Shown here piece after piece: positions 10,568 through 22,099 of a stretch of DNA of 64,000 nucleotides; within the stretch, counting starts at the first letter, position 1; every line of letters begins with the position of its first letter. The stretch spans positions 186,001-250,000 of the forward strand of contig NW_023501046.1 in the NCBI RefSeq assembly GCF_014066305.1, in the 5' to 3' direction. A model generated the notes under the pieces. The model did no database searches. It was not told where the DNA came from and saw nothing but the letters and a program-made list of their open reading frames with translations. The DNA comes from Letharia columbiana. Taxonomy: Eukaryota > Ascomycota > Lecanoromycetes > Lecanorales > Parmeliaceae. The translations under genes were made by a program, and so were the position numbers.

Positions 10568-12749
10568 GTTGACCAGCTCGCTAATTTTCTATGAACCTGG
10601 AACGTATCTCTATCAATTAGCATTCCCGCATTTAAAGATCTCAAATTATCGAGGAGGTATACTTGACTCAATGCAGCGTGCATGGCTCTAGTGAAAGATC
10701 AGGGTGAATGAAGGCAGAGCTTTCGCAAGAGATCTACAAACAATCGGCAAGCGAGTTTCTCCGTGCCGAGTTCGGCACGTGATCTCGAGGTTCATTTCTA
10801 GAAAACCGGCCGCGCCCAAAATACTTGCACTTTTCAAAATTTTATTCCTAACCCACACACTGTAGCAAACAAATTCAAAATTTGGCAGTAGTATCTTCGA
10901 TCTCAACGATAAGATTATTCACCTTTTAGAGATTTCCTGTAAGCCGACAGAGGACACTTAATTTTGGCGTGGCCGGTATTTCTGGACATGACCCTCGTCT
11001 CCATTCAGATACGCAGAGTACGATCAGCATCTACCAGACTTGTGGCTTCTCTTTCCAGGTACTCTGTACTTACCATGGACACAATACGCATCAAATCGCC
11101 ATGAAGCCTTTGGTGCGAGGACTCGGTCCTGGAATCACGGCCACGGCTCAGAAAAACCCCTCAGAGACATTTCCATCCCCCTTGCAATCAAGGCAGGCAT
11201 TAGAGTCCCAAGCCCATGTCTGCAGGGTGAATTCCCTCAACATATGTTACCTAGCAGTAAGTGGAGCGTGGGGTTAAGCACACACGAAAGCACAGGAGTG
11301 GAACCACGACGATACCGCCGGGCAGCGGACAATGAGTGGGCGGGGAAATGGTCCCAGCACCGGCTTCGAGCCCCTCGAGATACCCGAGACCAAGGACTAG
11401 CAAAGCTGCAAACGCACGCCTGTAGGATTCCCCTTCTTTCAAGCAGTTGAAGACGGTTGGAAAAGAGCACACTTTGGAAATGCAGAGGACTCTCTTCCGT
11501 AATGCCACCGCATCGTCGGCATTTCTTGCGCTCCTCACAGGAAATCCTTCCATCGGTCAACGTGGGGAAATCAAGTGCAAGCATCCACTGAATCCGGGAC
11601 ACTCGGATCAAGAAGGAGCCGAAAAGAAGCTCGCTCTGACACAGGTCACGTAACAGCAACGAGTTGCAGCGTGTAGTAGTACAGTTGCTTTGTCCGAGTG
11701 TCTCTAAGACCCATGGTCTATAGGTAGTCAAGATGCCCGGGTCAGTACCAGGAGCGTGACAGCTGCATGTTAGCACATTCGCACTGGAGCGCGTAATAAT
11801 CTTCCCCAGCATTTGCATCTTCCAGAAGGCCCGTAGAAGCGACCGTCAGAAAGTGATCTCCGTCGGGTCGCATATGACAGATAGCAAACGCACACTTTGT
11901 TTGACGTGCGAATAACATCAAGAATGCTGGAGACAAATGTCTCACCGCATGGACGTGAATGCGTTTCGCCACCAAAATCTTATCTGAGCATCAACCCCGC
12001 ATTTGAATGCAGTGGCGCCGCAGTGACGCTGCCCTAAAGGCAAGGATTGGAGGCTAAGGATCAGCCTGGTGTCATGGGGGTAACAATGAGAGATTGGAAT
12101 AAAAACGGCGGATCGAAAATTCTCCGACCCGCACTTGCATGAGTAGCGGAACTAAGATGCCATCATAGAAATCCATCATAAGATGCCACTGGATCACGGT
12201 TCACAAATTTTAGTATTCTTAGAGGATAGGAGCGGTCAGCGAGACGTTGAGATCGGCGCAGTAGGCGATAGTACGCAAATGATAGGAGATGACGGTGAAT
12301 GGCAGTCAATGGTTGATGGGCTTGGATATCCCAATGTCTATATTTCGTTCAAGATCGTCATGATGGTAACTCAAATATCTACAATCGAAGCGCTGCAGAC
12401 AATCAAAGGTATATCGTATGCGAAGACGCAATGCTATGCTGCTCCGCGCCCAGTGCAATGCTGTATGGGCGGCCCGCGCTTGTAACATAACGGACTAGAA
12501 GTGTAGATGGCGAACCGTCAATGCCTGAGACTGGTCAATCCTGACGCCTTTTGTTGATCCTCCATATGCCGTGTCCGTGGAGGACGAAAAGATAATTTGC
12601 CGCTGTACGCTAAACTCAGAGAAAAGGTACGTGAGGAGTTGAGACGGGTGCGCTGGCGGCCAAGGTGGGAATGATGAAGGCGCCGCATGGTGTTGGTGGG
12701 TGGTGTTGAAAGGTGGGAATCGATGTCAGATCTCGCTCCTCATCAATGC
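10568..12749. other. intergenic, about 2.2 kb, no supported gene
   Basis: Contains the upstream region of the F-box gene and the 3' flank of the RGS gene. The open frames here (longest on the minus strand, 11237-11818) have biased composition and no domain. A small minus-strand frame at 11742-11975 (77 residues) reads smoothly but I recognise nothing in it. Confidence 0.5.
10762..10779. promoter_or_regulatory. 18-bp palindrome next to a CACGTG box
   Basis: The arms CGTGCCGA and TCGGCACG are separated by GT. The right arm runs into GCACGTGATC, which contains the CACGTG core bound by bHLH factors such as Cbf1 and Pho4. It lies about 195 bp upstream of the F-box gene start. The function is inferred from position and motif only. 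Confidence 0.3.
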
Positions 12750-13937
12750 TCAATCTTCAAGGGTTGGAAATCGACCGTCTCTCATCCCGGTGCTGGACTT
12801 CTTCTTCCATCCTAGCATCTTCTTCCAAGTATTATCGTTGCGATTTCTGGGACTGTGTCCGCCGAAATCGCTCGAAGGAGGTGAGTTTGGTGGTGTCATT
12901 GGTTCTCTACCCGGACTTGACACACTGGCAGAATCATCGTCCAGTAGCCCTGGATCTCCGCTACCATTTGATGTGTGACTCGGTGCACGACTACCTCTCG
13001 TGAATCCAGGAATGGGGGTCAGACGACCAGTTGGGTCATCTCTAGACCCTGACGAAGGGACATCGAGCGAGGATGTCGGAGATGTTCGTTTTCGAGATCT
13101 ACTCCTGATTGAACTCTTCTCGTTTGAGCTATCTGAGCCGCCTCGTTTCCGAGGCTTGACCTCGGCAGGCTTCTGCCGACTGAGGTGCTGCTGTTGTTGA
13201 GATCTGGATGATGGGACCTCGTTCAGGAAAGAGATCAACACTGACTCTTCCATGAGGTTGTAGATGATCTTGACTGCAGCCTCCAGATCTTCGGGTTGCG
13301 GCGGCGTTGAATGATTAGGGAGTAGAAGTAATCTCTCGCGCACGCTGCTAGGAATGTTGATTTCCCGAGGGCAGTCTGGCATTATGTAGGCGTTGATCAA
13401 ACGCTGCCATAGCATCCTCACGTACCGGCATTCTTCCACCTCAGGTGTCATGGGCATGCCAGCCATCTGTGCAGCCAAGGCACCGTACCTTTTCCGATAC
13501 CGTTCGGCATCCATTGTAAACTCCAAATTCTCCAGACAATGATTTTGCGAGAGGTAGGCGGTGAACGCGCTGAGCGTCCATGGTGGTGGAGCGGAATTCG
13601 AGAGCACATCTGGGAGGGTTGGTCTTTGAGGATGATAGGGCCCTTCATTTTGCAGGCTGGCTTCAAGACTTGGTGGTCGAGATGATCTGATGTCTTCTAT
13701 AGACATGGCGTCTTCGTCGTCGGCGTCCCAGTCTGAGATGACGATAGAACAACGAGGTGACGTTTCTGGTGGGGGTGTGGAGAGATATGACGACGGGGGT
13801 GTCTCAGGTTTCCTGCGGATCATGGCTCGTTTCCAGTCCCTAATTTTGGACCTTGTTCTTTCGCTTGCTGAAGCCTTCCTTTTCTGTGAGCGGCTTCGGC
13901 CCGGTCTATAGGAGGATAACACGTCTGGGCGAGCCAC
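12750..13937 (-). CDS. RGS-domain regulator of G-protein signalling (5' end uncertain)
   Basis: The open frame of 395 codons carries an RGS-type domain at about residues 105-240. It begins LPDVLSNSAPPPWTLSAFTA and YLSQNHCLENLEFTMDAERY, and ends with KIIYNLMEESVLISFLNEVP. RGS proteins speed GTP hydrolysis on G-alpha subunits (family knowledge). The C-terminal 150 residues are Ser/Pro/Arg-rich and disordered, ending with a Lys/Trp patch (WKKMLGWKKKSS). The frame has no ATG at its 5' end: 13937 is GTG, and a stop lies a little further up. Either translation begins at the internal ATG at 13823 (MIRRKPET) or an upstream exon is joined at an acceptor between about 13905 and 13950. The basic segment before 13823 looks coding, which favours the exon. 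Confidence 0.8.
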   Translation of the reverse strand: MARPDVLSSYRPGRSRSQKRKASASERTRSKIRDWKRAMIRRKPETPPSSYLSTPPPETSPRCSIVISDWDADDEDAMSIEDIRSSRPPSLEASLQNEGPYHPQRPTLPDVLSNSAPPPWTLSAFTAYLSQNHCLENLEFTMDAERYRKRYGALAAQMAGMPMTPEVEECRYVRMLWQRLINAYIMPDCPREINIPSSVRERLLLLPNHSTPPQPEDLEAAVKIIYNLMEESVLISFLNEVPSSRSQQQQHLSRQKPAEVKPRKRGGSDSSNEKSSIRSRSRKRTSPTSSLDVPSSGSRDDPTGRLTPIPGFTRGSRAPSHTSNGSGDPGLLDDDSASVSSPGREPMTPPNSPPSSDFGGHSPRNRNDNTWKKMLGWKKKSSTGMRDGRFPTLED

Positions 13938-15734
13938 CTTGACACGAGGCCTCGAAGTCTTCGAGGAAGTTTTTCGGAGTGATGAATGTTACGTGGACCA
14001 TTGAAAGGAGGGAGACGGGTATAGGAAGTTCAGTGCTGGGTCTGATTTGCGGTTTTGATTTTTGCAGTTTGCTGCTCTGTGAGATGACGAAAATTGGCTT
14101 GATCGATTCGATGTATTCGGCCAGACACAGCGAGTACCCGGAATATTCCTCTCACGCCTAACCCTTCTCTTTTCCTGGTGAGTCAGGAGGTCCAAGGCAC
14201 ACGGAATGTTCGGAAGCCTGCAGGACTTGAAGCAAACTCGTCGGAATTGGTGACTTGCGGGGTTTTTGTCTTGTCGGCAAACTCTGAGGGCTGAAGTGAA
14301 GGAGACACGGATTACTCGTTATGGAGACCGGTAAGGAGGGTGGACACAGACAAGAGAAGTTGAAATCAAGGATGAGGAATGAGAATGGTGAAAAGAAAGG
14401 AGTGTCTTCTCGCGACACAGATGACTGTAATAATACAGCAAATTATTGAACCAAAAAGAAACGGGGAAAGGGCTAATAAGTGGGAAGCGGCGGCGCAAGG
14501 AATTGCAAGGGTTCACATTCACTAAGGTAAGTGGAAGTAACTAAAATTTACGCTAATTCAGCGCTAGAAGGTTTTTCTTTGGGGTGTGGAACAACCTTAT
14601 TTTTCAATTATAACAAATCACAACAAATCACACACATGCTTGTCTTCTCGAATTACTAAGCCTTACTCTAAGTCTTCTTCCCCATCATGCCCCCTTCACC
14701 TCCGTACTTATGCGACAAAAACAGACCAAATCTTCCGTGTCCGTCTTTGCTAGCGAGACTCCAAGTCTTGGGCCTCGGCGGCAAACAGACGAGAAGCAAA
14801 CTTAGATGGGACGCTAGTGAGGAATGGTGAGTAAGGCAACAGCGAAAATAAAAGGCAGAATCCATGACTCGAATCGCTCCAGTGTGAAGCACGAGCCACC
14901 CTAAGCGACGTGCGACTCGGCTAAAGATATTGTTATTCGCGACAGTGGAGACGGTGATACTCGCCCGATACTCGCTTTGGTACGAGGTAGAGGGACGCCT
15001 CTCCGACCCATCGCCTCTTTGGTCCAAACGTTTCGGAGAATTTGTCGAAATCCCACGCTTTCTCTTGAGTCAGAAGAAGACAGGGGTGACGGGTGTAGAC
15101 AGCCCTAAGGGAATCGCTCTTGATTGGAGGACATACTACGGCCAGAAGCCGCCGCTTTACAGGGTTCGCCAATATGCTGCATTATTCACTTTCACAGCCC
15201 ACGACCAGTTATAGATGGCGTCGCTAGGCCGGATGATCAGCGTGGGAGACGACATCTAATTGTTGCGCATAAATGTACCTTCAGTAGCATGTTCAGCACG
15301 CGCGCCTCTAATGACTCCACCCTCATTTTCAATTTTCTCTTGGCTTACATCATCCGTCATCCATTGATTTCGACTTTCGAGCCCTGGGGATTGAGGAAAC
15401 GTCCGGACTCCGGAAGATTTCTTTTCGCAGCAGCAACACAGATCTTCCAGGCTCACTCGCCTCGACTTGAGGCTGCGCTTATACATGCCAACGCATTGTC
15501 GCGTATGTCCTGATCAGGCTACGGACCCCGTGTACGGAGTACCGGCACGGATAAGATCTTTATCAGGGAGGAGGATAAGTTCTATGATCGGAGCCGCATG
15601 ATCTCCATCATCTTATTGATGCTTCATGCCAAACTGCTTTAATCCACCAACCCAGTTACCTGGTCGGCGGCTATACACTGAGGCCGACTGCCTTCGCAGA
15701 CCAGTCCATGTCTTCTACCTCATCCGCGCCCTGA
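13938..15734. other. intergenic, about 1.8 kb
   Basis: Probably the RGS promoter and leader plus the 3' flank of the RUS gene. Pyrimidine-rich tracts on the minus strand (14160-14520) fit a leader region. No further gene or repeat is supported. Confidence 0.45.
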
Positions 15735-17944
15735 TCAATCTTTCTTTTTTGACATTGTTTGCAGGCTTTCTGTGGTGACACGTATGCGCGACCCGGATGA
15801 AGTCTCCAAATTTGCAATGTCAATATCCCATCCAGCGGCTCTAATTCGCTCGATGGAATCATCCCATCGGTTAGAAATGTCCCTCAATGTCACTTCGAGC
15901 AGCTGAAGTAAATTTTCTGTATTTGCGCCTGTCGCATATTGCTTTCCAAAGCGGTGAGCACCCCAAAGTGCTAGTGCCCAAGCTTTCAGTTGTGCTTTGG
16001 CCGAAGCTTGACCTTTGAGAACAATATATACTGACCTCTTGGGCGAATCATACCATACTAGAAAATCCTCATGGCTGTAAATTCTGACCAATCTCTCTAA
16101 GATAAGATCGCCGTCGCGTATAGCGCCCGTCACAGTGTGCGCAGGCGCCAAAGTCTTCAGCAGGCTGAGCAAATTGACACCTATGGTAGCTTTGGCGAAG
16201 GGTGATGAGCCTCGCCATCGCAGGGCGCCATCCCATTCGAAAATGCGTTCTTGAGACGATACCTCCTCGGGTGTCATCACCTTGTTATCCACCAGCAGGT
16301 TGGACAGAACTATATTGGCTCTCTGGCGGTTGAGGCTATGCAAGCTGACTGCTCTGACTGCAGCGTGATTCATAGCCAAGTGTATCGAGAGGAGGACAAT
16401 GAGACATGACCAGGTGGCTATTGGAGATGATACGTATGAGACTACAATACTGCCAGCCTACACGTCGGTAAGTAGCCGTCGGCACGATTAAAGCGCAGAC
16501 CTGTACCCACCAGCATCCTGCGAAAATCTGGGAGTCAGCAAACCCAATTTCAAACAAGACTTCAGTTCAGAGGACAGTTTCAGGGAGCACAAAGAAGGAA
16601 AAGATCCTCCAGTTCTAGGATTTTGGCGCCAATTGGGACGCAATGACATCGGAATGTACGTACCCCATTAGCGAGATTATGGTTTCTTGGCTCGAGTCCT
16701 TCTGCTTGACCGTTAGTGATGGTTCTGGCTGCTATGCGCGACAAGCAACCCCGTACGTCGTAGCCAAGGCTGCACGGAATCGGGGGTGGTAAACACACGA
16801 GATGGTCTTCCCTCCCCTCTGATGACTGGCCACCCGCCCCGGAAGGAAAATGGCGGACTCACTGCGTTCAATTCTCCTAGATTGCCCCATTTTGCGAAAT
16901 GAGCACTCAAACTAGCCTTGGAACTGCCGGCAGCAACCCCACACAACGCCCTCAAGACGCTTGAGAAGCTGAGTAAAATTACCCTTAGCGCTTTAGGCAG
17001 TGCAAGGGAGAGGCAGTCAAAAATCATAGCCGTGTCATTGAAGACGTCCGCGGCAAGCCTGTACATTTTGCATTCAGGCTCGAGCGAGGTACCGAGCCTG
17101 TGGGCGAAGAGAATCGTTGCTATTCGGCCCATGCTCTCTTGGACCACAGAGAGGAGAAGGGCAGATGTTGGTGACGCCGAGGCATCACCGACTCCGACAC
17201 CTAAAAATCATGTTGGTCGCTGTCACACCCCCAACGTGACAATGATCAATTCCGTATGATCGGAGCTTTGGAGTGTCTCACCTTGAAGCACAGCCCTAGA
17301 AGCAAGCAGTCCGGCAATGGAACTTGAGAAGGCTTGTAGAGAATCCTGTAGAACGATAAACAACAGCCCAGACAGCAATGGCAAGAGATCGTGAGAAGGC
17401 AATCATACGTAGATCTGGTACCTGTCCCGAAGCCGTTAGCCAACCCGTATCTGTTGGTTTTAGGCTAGGTACCATGAAGTGGGAGTCCAAAGGGTACGAA
17501 TCCCCAAAAGCCCGACCAAATCAACATCAACGAGGAGCTTTTTGCGATGTTCAGCTTCTCGCTTTTGAAACATCTAACCACGAATAAAGCGCTATTCCGT
17601 GCTTATACCCAGATTTGAAGCAGAGATTTTGGGGGTCTCAACTCCTCGTTCAACAGCTCTCCAAGACAGCAGAGAGCGCAATATGTACCACATGTAATCA
17701 CGGGTCACGCTGTGAGGATAGCCCGCCGGCAAAAACACGTCGAGTAGCCGCATCCATAGACTGCTTTGCTCCTTTGTCTTCTAGATTTTGTAATCAAGTC
17801 GTGGTCAGCCTACTGCCCTCGGCCAATAGATGGGAGGGATTCAATTAGGCATACGATGAATTCGATCCTGTCGCTGCTTTTGGAGGAGACGTAGGCTGCT
17901 ACATCTCTACCAGCTTCGTCGTGTTCAGAGATGTGAAGCTCCAT
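15735..17944 (-). CDS. RUS (root UVB-sensitive) / DUF647 family protein
   Basis: Eight exons on the minus strand: 17944-17855, 17780-17689, 17421-17409 (13 nt), 17345-17282, 17200-16863, 16701-16664, 16517-16511 (7 nt) and 16457-15735. All junctions are GT-AG and all phases agree, giving 454 residues. Landmarks in order are MELHISEHDEAG, LLDVFLPAGYPHSVTRDYM, YQIY, DSLQAFSSSIAGLLASRAV, GVGVGDASASPTSALLLS, ESMGRIATILFAHRLGT, MYRLAADVFNDTAMIFDCLS and CGVAAGSSKASLSAHFAKWG. They are followed by GELNAKDSSQETIISLMGML, the GSIVVSYVSSPIATW membrane segment and RDGDLILERLVRIYSHEDF. This is the whole DUF647 family layout. Plant RUS proteins act in UV-B/vitamin B6-linked root growth; the fungal role is not established. 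The protein is probably membrane-associated. The micro-exons each restore family residues that would otherwise be missing. Confidence 0.93.
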
Positions 17945-18844
17945 GGCGATAATTAAGATCCAATGAATTATCTTAGGCTTTTTGGAAGGATACAACAGGT
18001 AGAATGAAGCGTCAATAATGATAAGGTGCACCAACTACTTTGGCACCACTATCGTAAAGGTCCAACAGGTAGTCTAAGCTAGGTCGACGGGGCTCCGGAA
18101 TGCGCGATGACCAACAAGGTTGGTGAAACGTGAGATTGTGGAATAGAGTAATGTTAGAATCCACAACTCGTGTCGAAACAGCAGAGGCTCAAACATGAAC
18201 AAGGTAAGATCGGTTATGAATTAGGATGATTCCATGTTGTCTGAAATGCCGAGCGTTCATTTACTTTAACGATTGGATGGCAGAAGATCGATCTCATGCA
18301 CTGGACGAATCGGAGCCTACCTACGTACTCTATAATCCCCCTATTTAGTTCGCGGCGAGGCGGCTTCGGCAGATGAATAACTCAATCATGACGCCAAAGG
18401 ACATCCCTGTAGTAATGATAATACTGCAACAATCATGATGATAATAATAATGAATCCGCAATCCTTAGAACCCCTAGAAAATCATAATGTCGACTAACAA
18501 TCCCCTACCTTTATAATACTTTACCGTCAAATGATAATACGTATTCGGTCAGCGAACAATCCCACCAATCTTTTCATTCTCGCCGAAGCGCTTCATCAAC
18601 TCCTGGCCGGGAAATCAGTCTGACTCTGACTGACAGGCTACTGCAGTTTGTCCGACATGAGAACCTTCGATTGCAGCACTGTTCATGCACGAACTATGTT
18701 GATGCATGTAAGCGAGCTGTCAAGGGTCCAACTCTTGCATCTTGACTTCCTTCCTTCCTTAAAGGGTTCGCTGTAGGCGTCGAAACCATCTTTCCAATCT
18801 CCTTCCGGCTTCCTTCTTCCTTCTTTCTTCTCTTTTCACTCACC
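17945..18844. promoter_or_regulatory. divergent intergenic region
   Basis: 900 bp between the RUS start (minus) and the start at 18845 (plus), so it serves both genes. The last 90 bp before 18845 are strongly CT-rich (repeats of CTTC, then CTTTTCACTCACC just before the ATG), a usual fungal core promoter and leader feature. An AT-rich ATAATAATAAT tract lies near 18415-18450. Confidence 0.5.
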
Positions 18845-21604
18845 ATGCCTAACAAGTATTCACATGGACTTGTTCTCTCTCAACAACAGTATCGGGGCAT
18901 CATCAACAACACCGATCGCCCTCTGTCCTTGAAGACTCCCCCTGCACGCAATTCCAGATCCCATATTCACTCCACTGCATCGTCAATTCGCTCTTCCTCA
19001 AACTACTCGACTCAACGTTGTGTGTATTCGGATTATCTCCGTCTCGAGCCTGACCCCGAACCAGAGCCTTCGTACGATTACAGGACTTCTACCCGTAAAC
19101 GTCCTCCATCTTTCCAATCAACACCTTCAGACCCTCCCCGATTCGAGTCGACGTCTTCCGAACCGTCACGTCCACCCTCAGACCAGCTTCGCCTCGAGTC
19201 TCCCTTCGGTTTTCGAATAGAAACCCGGCCTTCGCCACCTCCCGAGCTCGAGCCTACGCTTTCAGAGCATGCACATTACGAACTATCCTCTCCACACCGT
19301 CCCAATCCCGAGTCTTCATCCCTAGAGCGGCTTCGTCTAGGGACTCCTTTTCCCCTTCGTCCTGGAAACCCTAGGCCATCTTTGCACCACAAAAGCTCCT
19401 CTGTCGAAACACAGATATATGCTCCCGAGGCCACCATACCGCCTCCACCCACACGGGAACGCCAAGACCTAATCTCTGTAGAGACACATGAGTCCTATCC
19501 CACGCCTCCATCATTCACAGAAGAGCGCCAGCATGTATTCTCGATGGGGTCCCCGGAGACTTCCCCACCTCCTATATTCACAGAAGACCGCCAAGGGCGC
19601 TTTCCATCGGAGACTCAGCGTGCCTATTTGCCTTCTCCAACACGAGACCGCCGACAAAACTTCGCACAGAAGACTCAGGCCCTAGCTTCGCCCACGCTCT
19701 TACAAAGTCGCCAAGCCCATTCTCCTTTTGGGACGCAGAATTCGCCTTTGTTTCCCTCTGCTCGAGAAATCCAAGATTACTTCTCCATAGCAACGCAGGG
19801 CTCACAGTCAACTCCTGCTGCGACAGAAGACCGTCGAGGTGGTTCCTCCGTGAAAGCCCGCTCCGCCTTGCTTACTCCATCCCAGGATGACCAGGATCGT
19901 CTTTCATTGGATATACAGCGATTGCAGTCGTCTTCTCTAACATCAGACCACCAACGTCGCCCCTCTTGGGGGACGCAGCACTCCTCTTCTGGGCGTCGAC
20001 CCCAGATTATGCAGGGATTAGTCCACGGCCGGAGACAGTCGATTGATTCACAAAATGCAAGAGATCGCCAAAATCCACCTCTTTTGGGCCCTCGGCAATT
20101 ATCTCTGAATCAGTGTATCAAGGATACACAGCACAGCCGGAGACAATCCATTGATCCGAACACTGCACAAGAGCGCCAACCTCGCCGTTCTCTGAGCACC
20201 CAGCAGCTATCTTTGGAACAATTCATCCAAGAGTCGGAGCACACTCGGGATCCTTCGATTGATTCGCAGATCTATTCACCTCAACTGTCATCATCATACA
20301 CGGGGAGATTGAATTCACGTCAAACGAACTCAGCAAACGCTCAAAGATATACTCCCAGGAGCACGTCGCTCGAGCATAGCCCTCGATCACGCCGGGATCG
20401 GCCCTCAGCGCTTCCAGGTACATTTGCTTCGCAGCACAGAATACTACTACCCACCAGCGAAGGCGCTTACGACAACGTCTTGATTCAAACCCATGGATTT
20501 CCTCCTGAACGCCCACCTTCCCCCCCGGCGACGCCGGACTCGAGCAAAAGCTTCTCGCTGACACAACGGGCGGAAGAACTCCAAAGGACAAGACCTCCAC
20601 CAATCCCACAACGTAGCGCAAGGCGCAGCCCTCCACGACAGCGATCCATTTTACGATCGACCAATTCGTCGGTTGTTTACCTCCCTTCGGAGCCTCCAAG
20701 ACCGAAAACCTCTTCAGCTATGGATTCCCCGACCAACTCGAGAGAAGGCACGGCTTTGCATTCTCCAACGTTTTCTCCACGGAGATTTTCGATCAACGCA
20801 GCCATGTCTCCCCAATCTGTGTCTTTCTCTAATTTTAGTGAGACAATGACATCTCCCCGGCGGGTGTCGTTCAGCCAGTCTAGAGACAGGGAATACTTCG
20901 AGGACGCAGATCTTGAGTCTCTACCTTCAGAGATTGACTTTAATGTCTTACCTTACGAGGACCACAACGCCGGCCCGGCCATTTTTCGTGCCACTCAGTT
21001 AGGACTCGAAACCCCAGTCTCACCTCGCTACGAAAACCACGATGCCGGGCCAGCCTCCTTTCGCGCCAGTCAACCAGGACTTGAAAAACAAGTCTCGCGT
21101 GATAGACGGGTCTCATCTCGTGCCTCGTCCTTCGACTCCGCGGCTCCTCCACCCATCAGCTTGAACAGACGCATATCCCACGCCATTGCTGAATCATACC
21201 AAGCTAGAATGCCCAAAAAAGAAAGCAGAATGTCACTACTTTCATTCCTACGATCAACGCCCGCTCCCAAAGCCGTTCTTTACTCTGAAGCTACACAAGG
21301 CAAACCGCCAATCCCAGTGTCCGTCTCGAGAACTGCCGCTCCCTCCATTCCATTGCTCTTCCCCGGATACAGGGGTCAATTTCCACCGATGCGAAAGATG
21401 CAAGATAAGGGTTTGAGGTCTGGACTTGAGCCGAGGGTGAGACCTGGGTTAAACGCACGAACAAGCGCACCACGGAGTACTGCTCATACAGATGCGGCGG
21501 AGAAGAGGAAGTCGTGGTTCAAGGGCGATGATGACGACCAAAGCCACGGAGCAGGTCGTCCCGCGAGGAAAGCGGAGCTCGAGAGGATATTGAGCAATCT
21601 GTGA
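18845..21604 (+). CDS. large disordered Ser/Pro/Arg/Gln-rich protein, unknown function
   Basis: Single-exon frame of 919 residues with a strong ATG context (CACCATGCC). I recognise no catalytic or structural domain. Residues 30-230 are rich in Pro, Ser and Glu. About residues 200-480 are built from degenerate units of roughly 20-30 residues with the theme TxxRQ..FS.ETQ, for example ERQHVFSMGSPET, DRQGRFPSETQ, DRRQNFAQKTQ and SRQAHSPFGTQ. They are followed by related RRQSIDSQNARDRQ and RRQSIDPNTAQERQ pairs. Two acidic copies, YEDHNAGPAIFRATQLGLE and YENHDAGPASFRASQPGLE, occur near residues 700-740. The C-terminus is basic then acidic (KRKSWFKGDDDDQ). RRxS motifs suggest kinase targets. It is probably a rapidly evolving scaffold or cytoskeletal protein; this is inference only. 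Confidence 0.8.
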   Translation: MPNKYSHGLVLSQQQYRGIINNTDRPLSLKTPPARNSRSHIHSTASSIRSSSNYSTQRCVYSDYLRLEPDPEPEPSYDYRTSTRKRPPSFQSTPSDPPRFESTSSEPSRPPSDQLRLESPFGFRIETRPSPPPELEPTLSEHAHYELSSPHRPNPESSSLERLRLGTPFPLRPGNPRPSLHHKSSSVETQIYAPEATIPPPPTRERQDLISVETHESYPTPPSFTEERQHVFSMGSPETSPPPIFTEDRQGRFPSETQRAYLPSPTRDRRQNFAQKTQALASPTLLQSRQAHSPFGTQNSPLFPSAREIQDYFSIATQGSQSTPAATEDRRGGSSVKARSALLTPSQDDQDRLSLDIQRLQSSSLTSDHQRRPSWGTQHSSSGRRPQIMQGLVHGRRQSIDSQNARDRQNPPLLGPRQLSLNQCIKDTQHSRRQSIDPNTAQERQPRRSLSTQQLSLEQFIQESEHTRDPSIDSQIYSPQLSSSYTGRLNSRQTNSANAQRYTPRSTSLEHSPRSRRDRPSALPGTFASQHRILLPTSEGAYDNVLIQTHGFPPERPPSPPATPDSSKSFSLTQRAEELQRTRPPPIPQRSARRSPPRQRSILRSTNSSVVYLPSEPPRPKTSSAMDSPTNSREGTALHSPTFSPRRFSINAAMSPQSVSFSNFSETMTSPRRVSFSQSRDREYFEDADLESLPSEIDFNVLPYEDHNAGPAIFRATQLGLETPVSPRYENHDAGPASFRASQPGLEKQVSRDRRVSSRASSFDSAAPPPISLNRRISHAIAESYQARMPKKESRMSLLSFLRSTPAPKAVLYSEATQGKPPIPVSVSRTAAPSIPLLFPGYRGQFPPMRKMQDKGLRSGLEPRVRPGLNARTSAPRSTAHTDAAEKRKSWFKGDDDDQSHGAGRPARKAELERILSNL

Positions 21605-22099
21605 AATGGAAGTAGGACCAGATGGTTTGAAATAAAGGGTTGGCGAATGCACATGTCGAATATCACACTAGAGCGGTAATGGACAACGAGACGAGCATGT
21701 ACATATTGCTTTGCTTGCTTGCTTGCTTCTTTTGAAAGGCTTTGCACTTTTTGGAATCTGTTTCGATCGGACTGCGTATTTGATACCCCCAAACGCTATT
21801 CATGTTCCATGCCTGTCCGCATAGAAATATATCAGTCGAACCCATTCTTCCCCCAAAATCAAATCTAAAAATCAAATCGTCAGCCCTTCGATACGTCTCA
21901 ATCACAACTTTGCAGGATCCGAATAGCTGAACACCTCCCCCCCCCCCTTTTTTTTCTTTTTTCTTCTCTATCTCATTAACCATCTGGTGGAGGAGAAGAA
22001 GAACGCACTCGATCCGATACCCCCACATGGGAATGGGGAAAAACCCTCGTGTCCATCGAGGGCATCATTCATGTTTCGGACAATAATAAATGAATGTAT

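Noticed and set aside
11237..11818. 193-codon minus-strand open frame
   Set aside because: Biased Cys/Arg/Ser composition, overlaps other frames of similar length, no motif or splice context.
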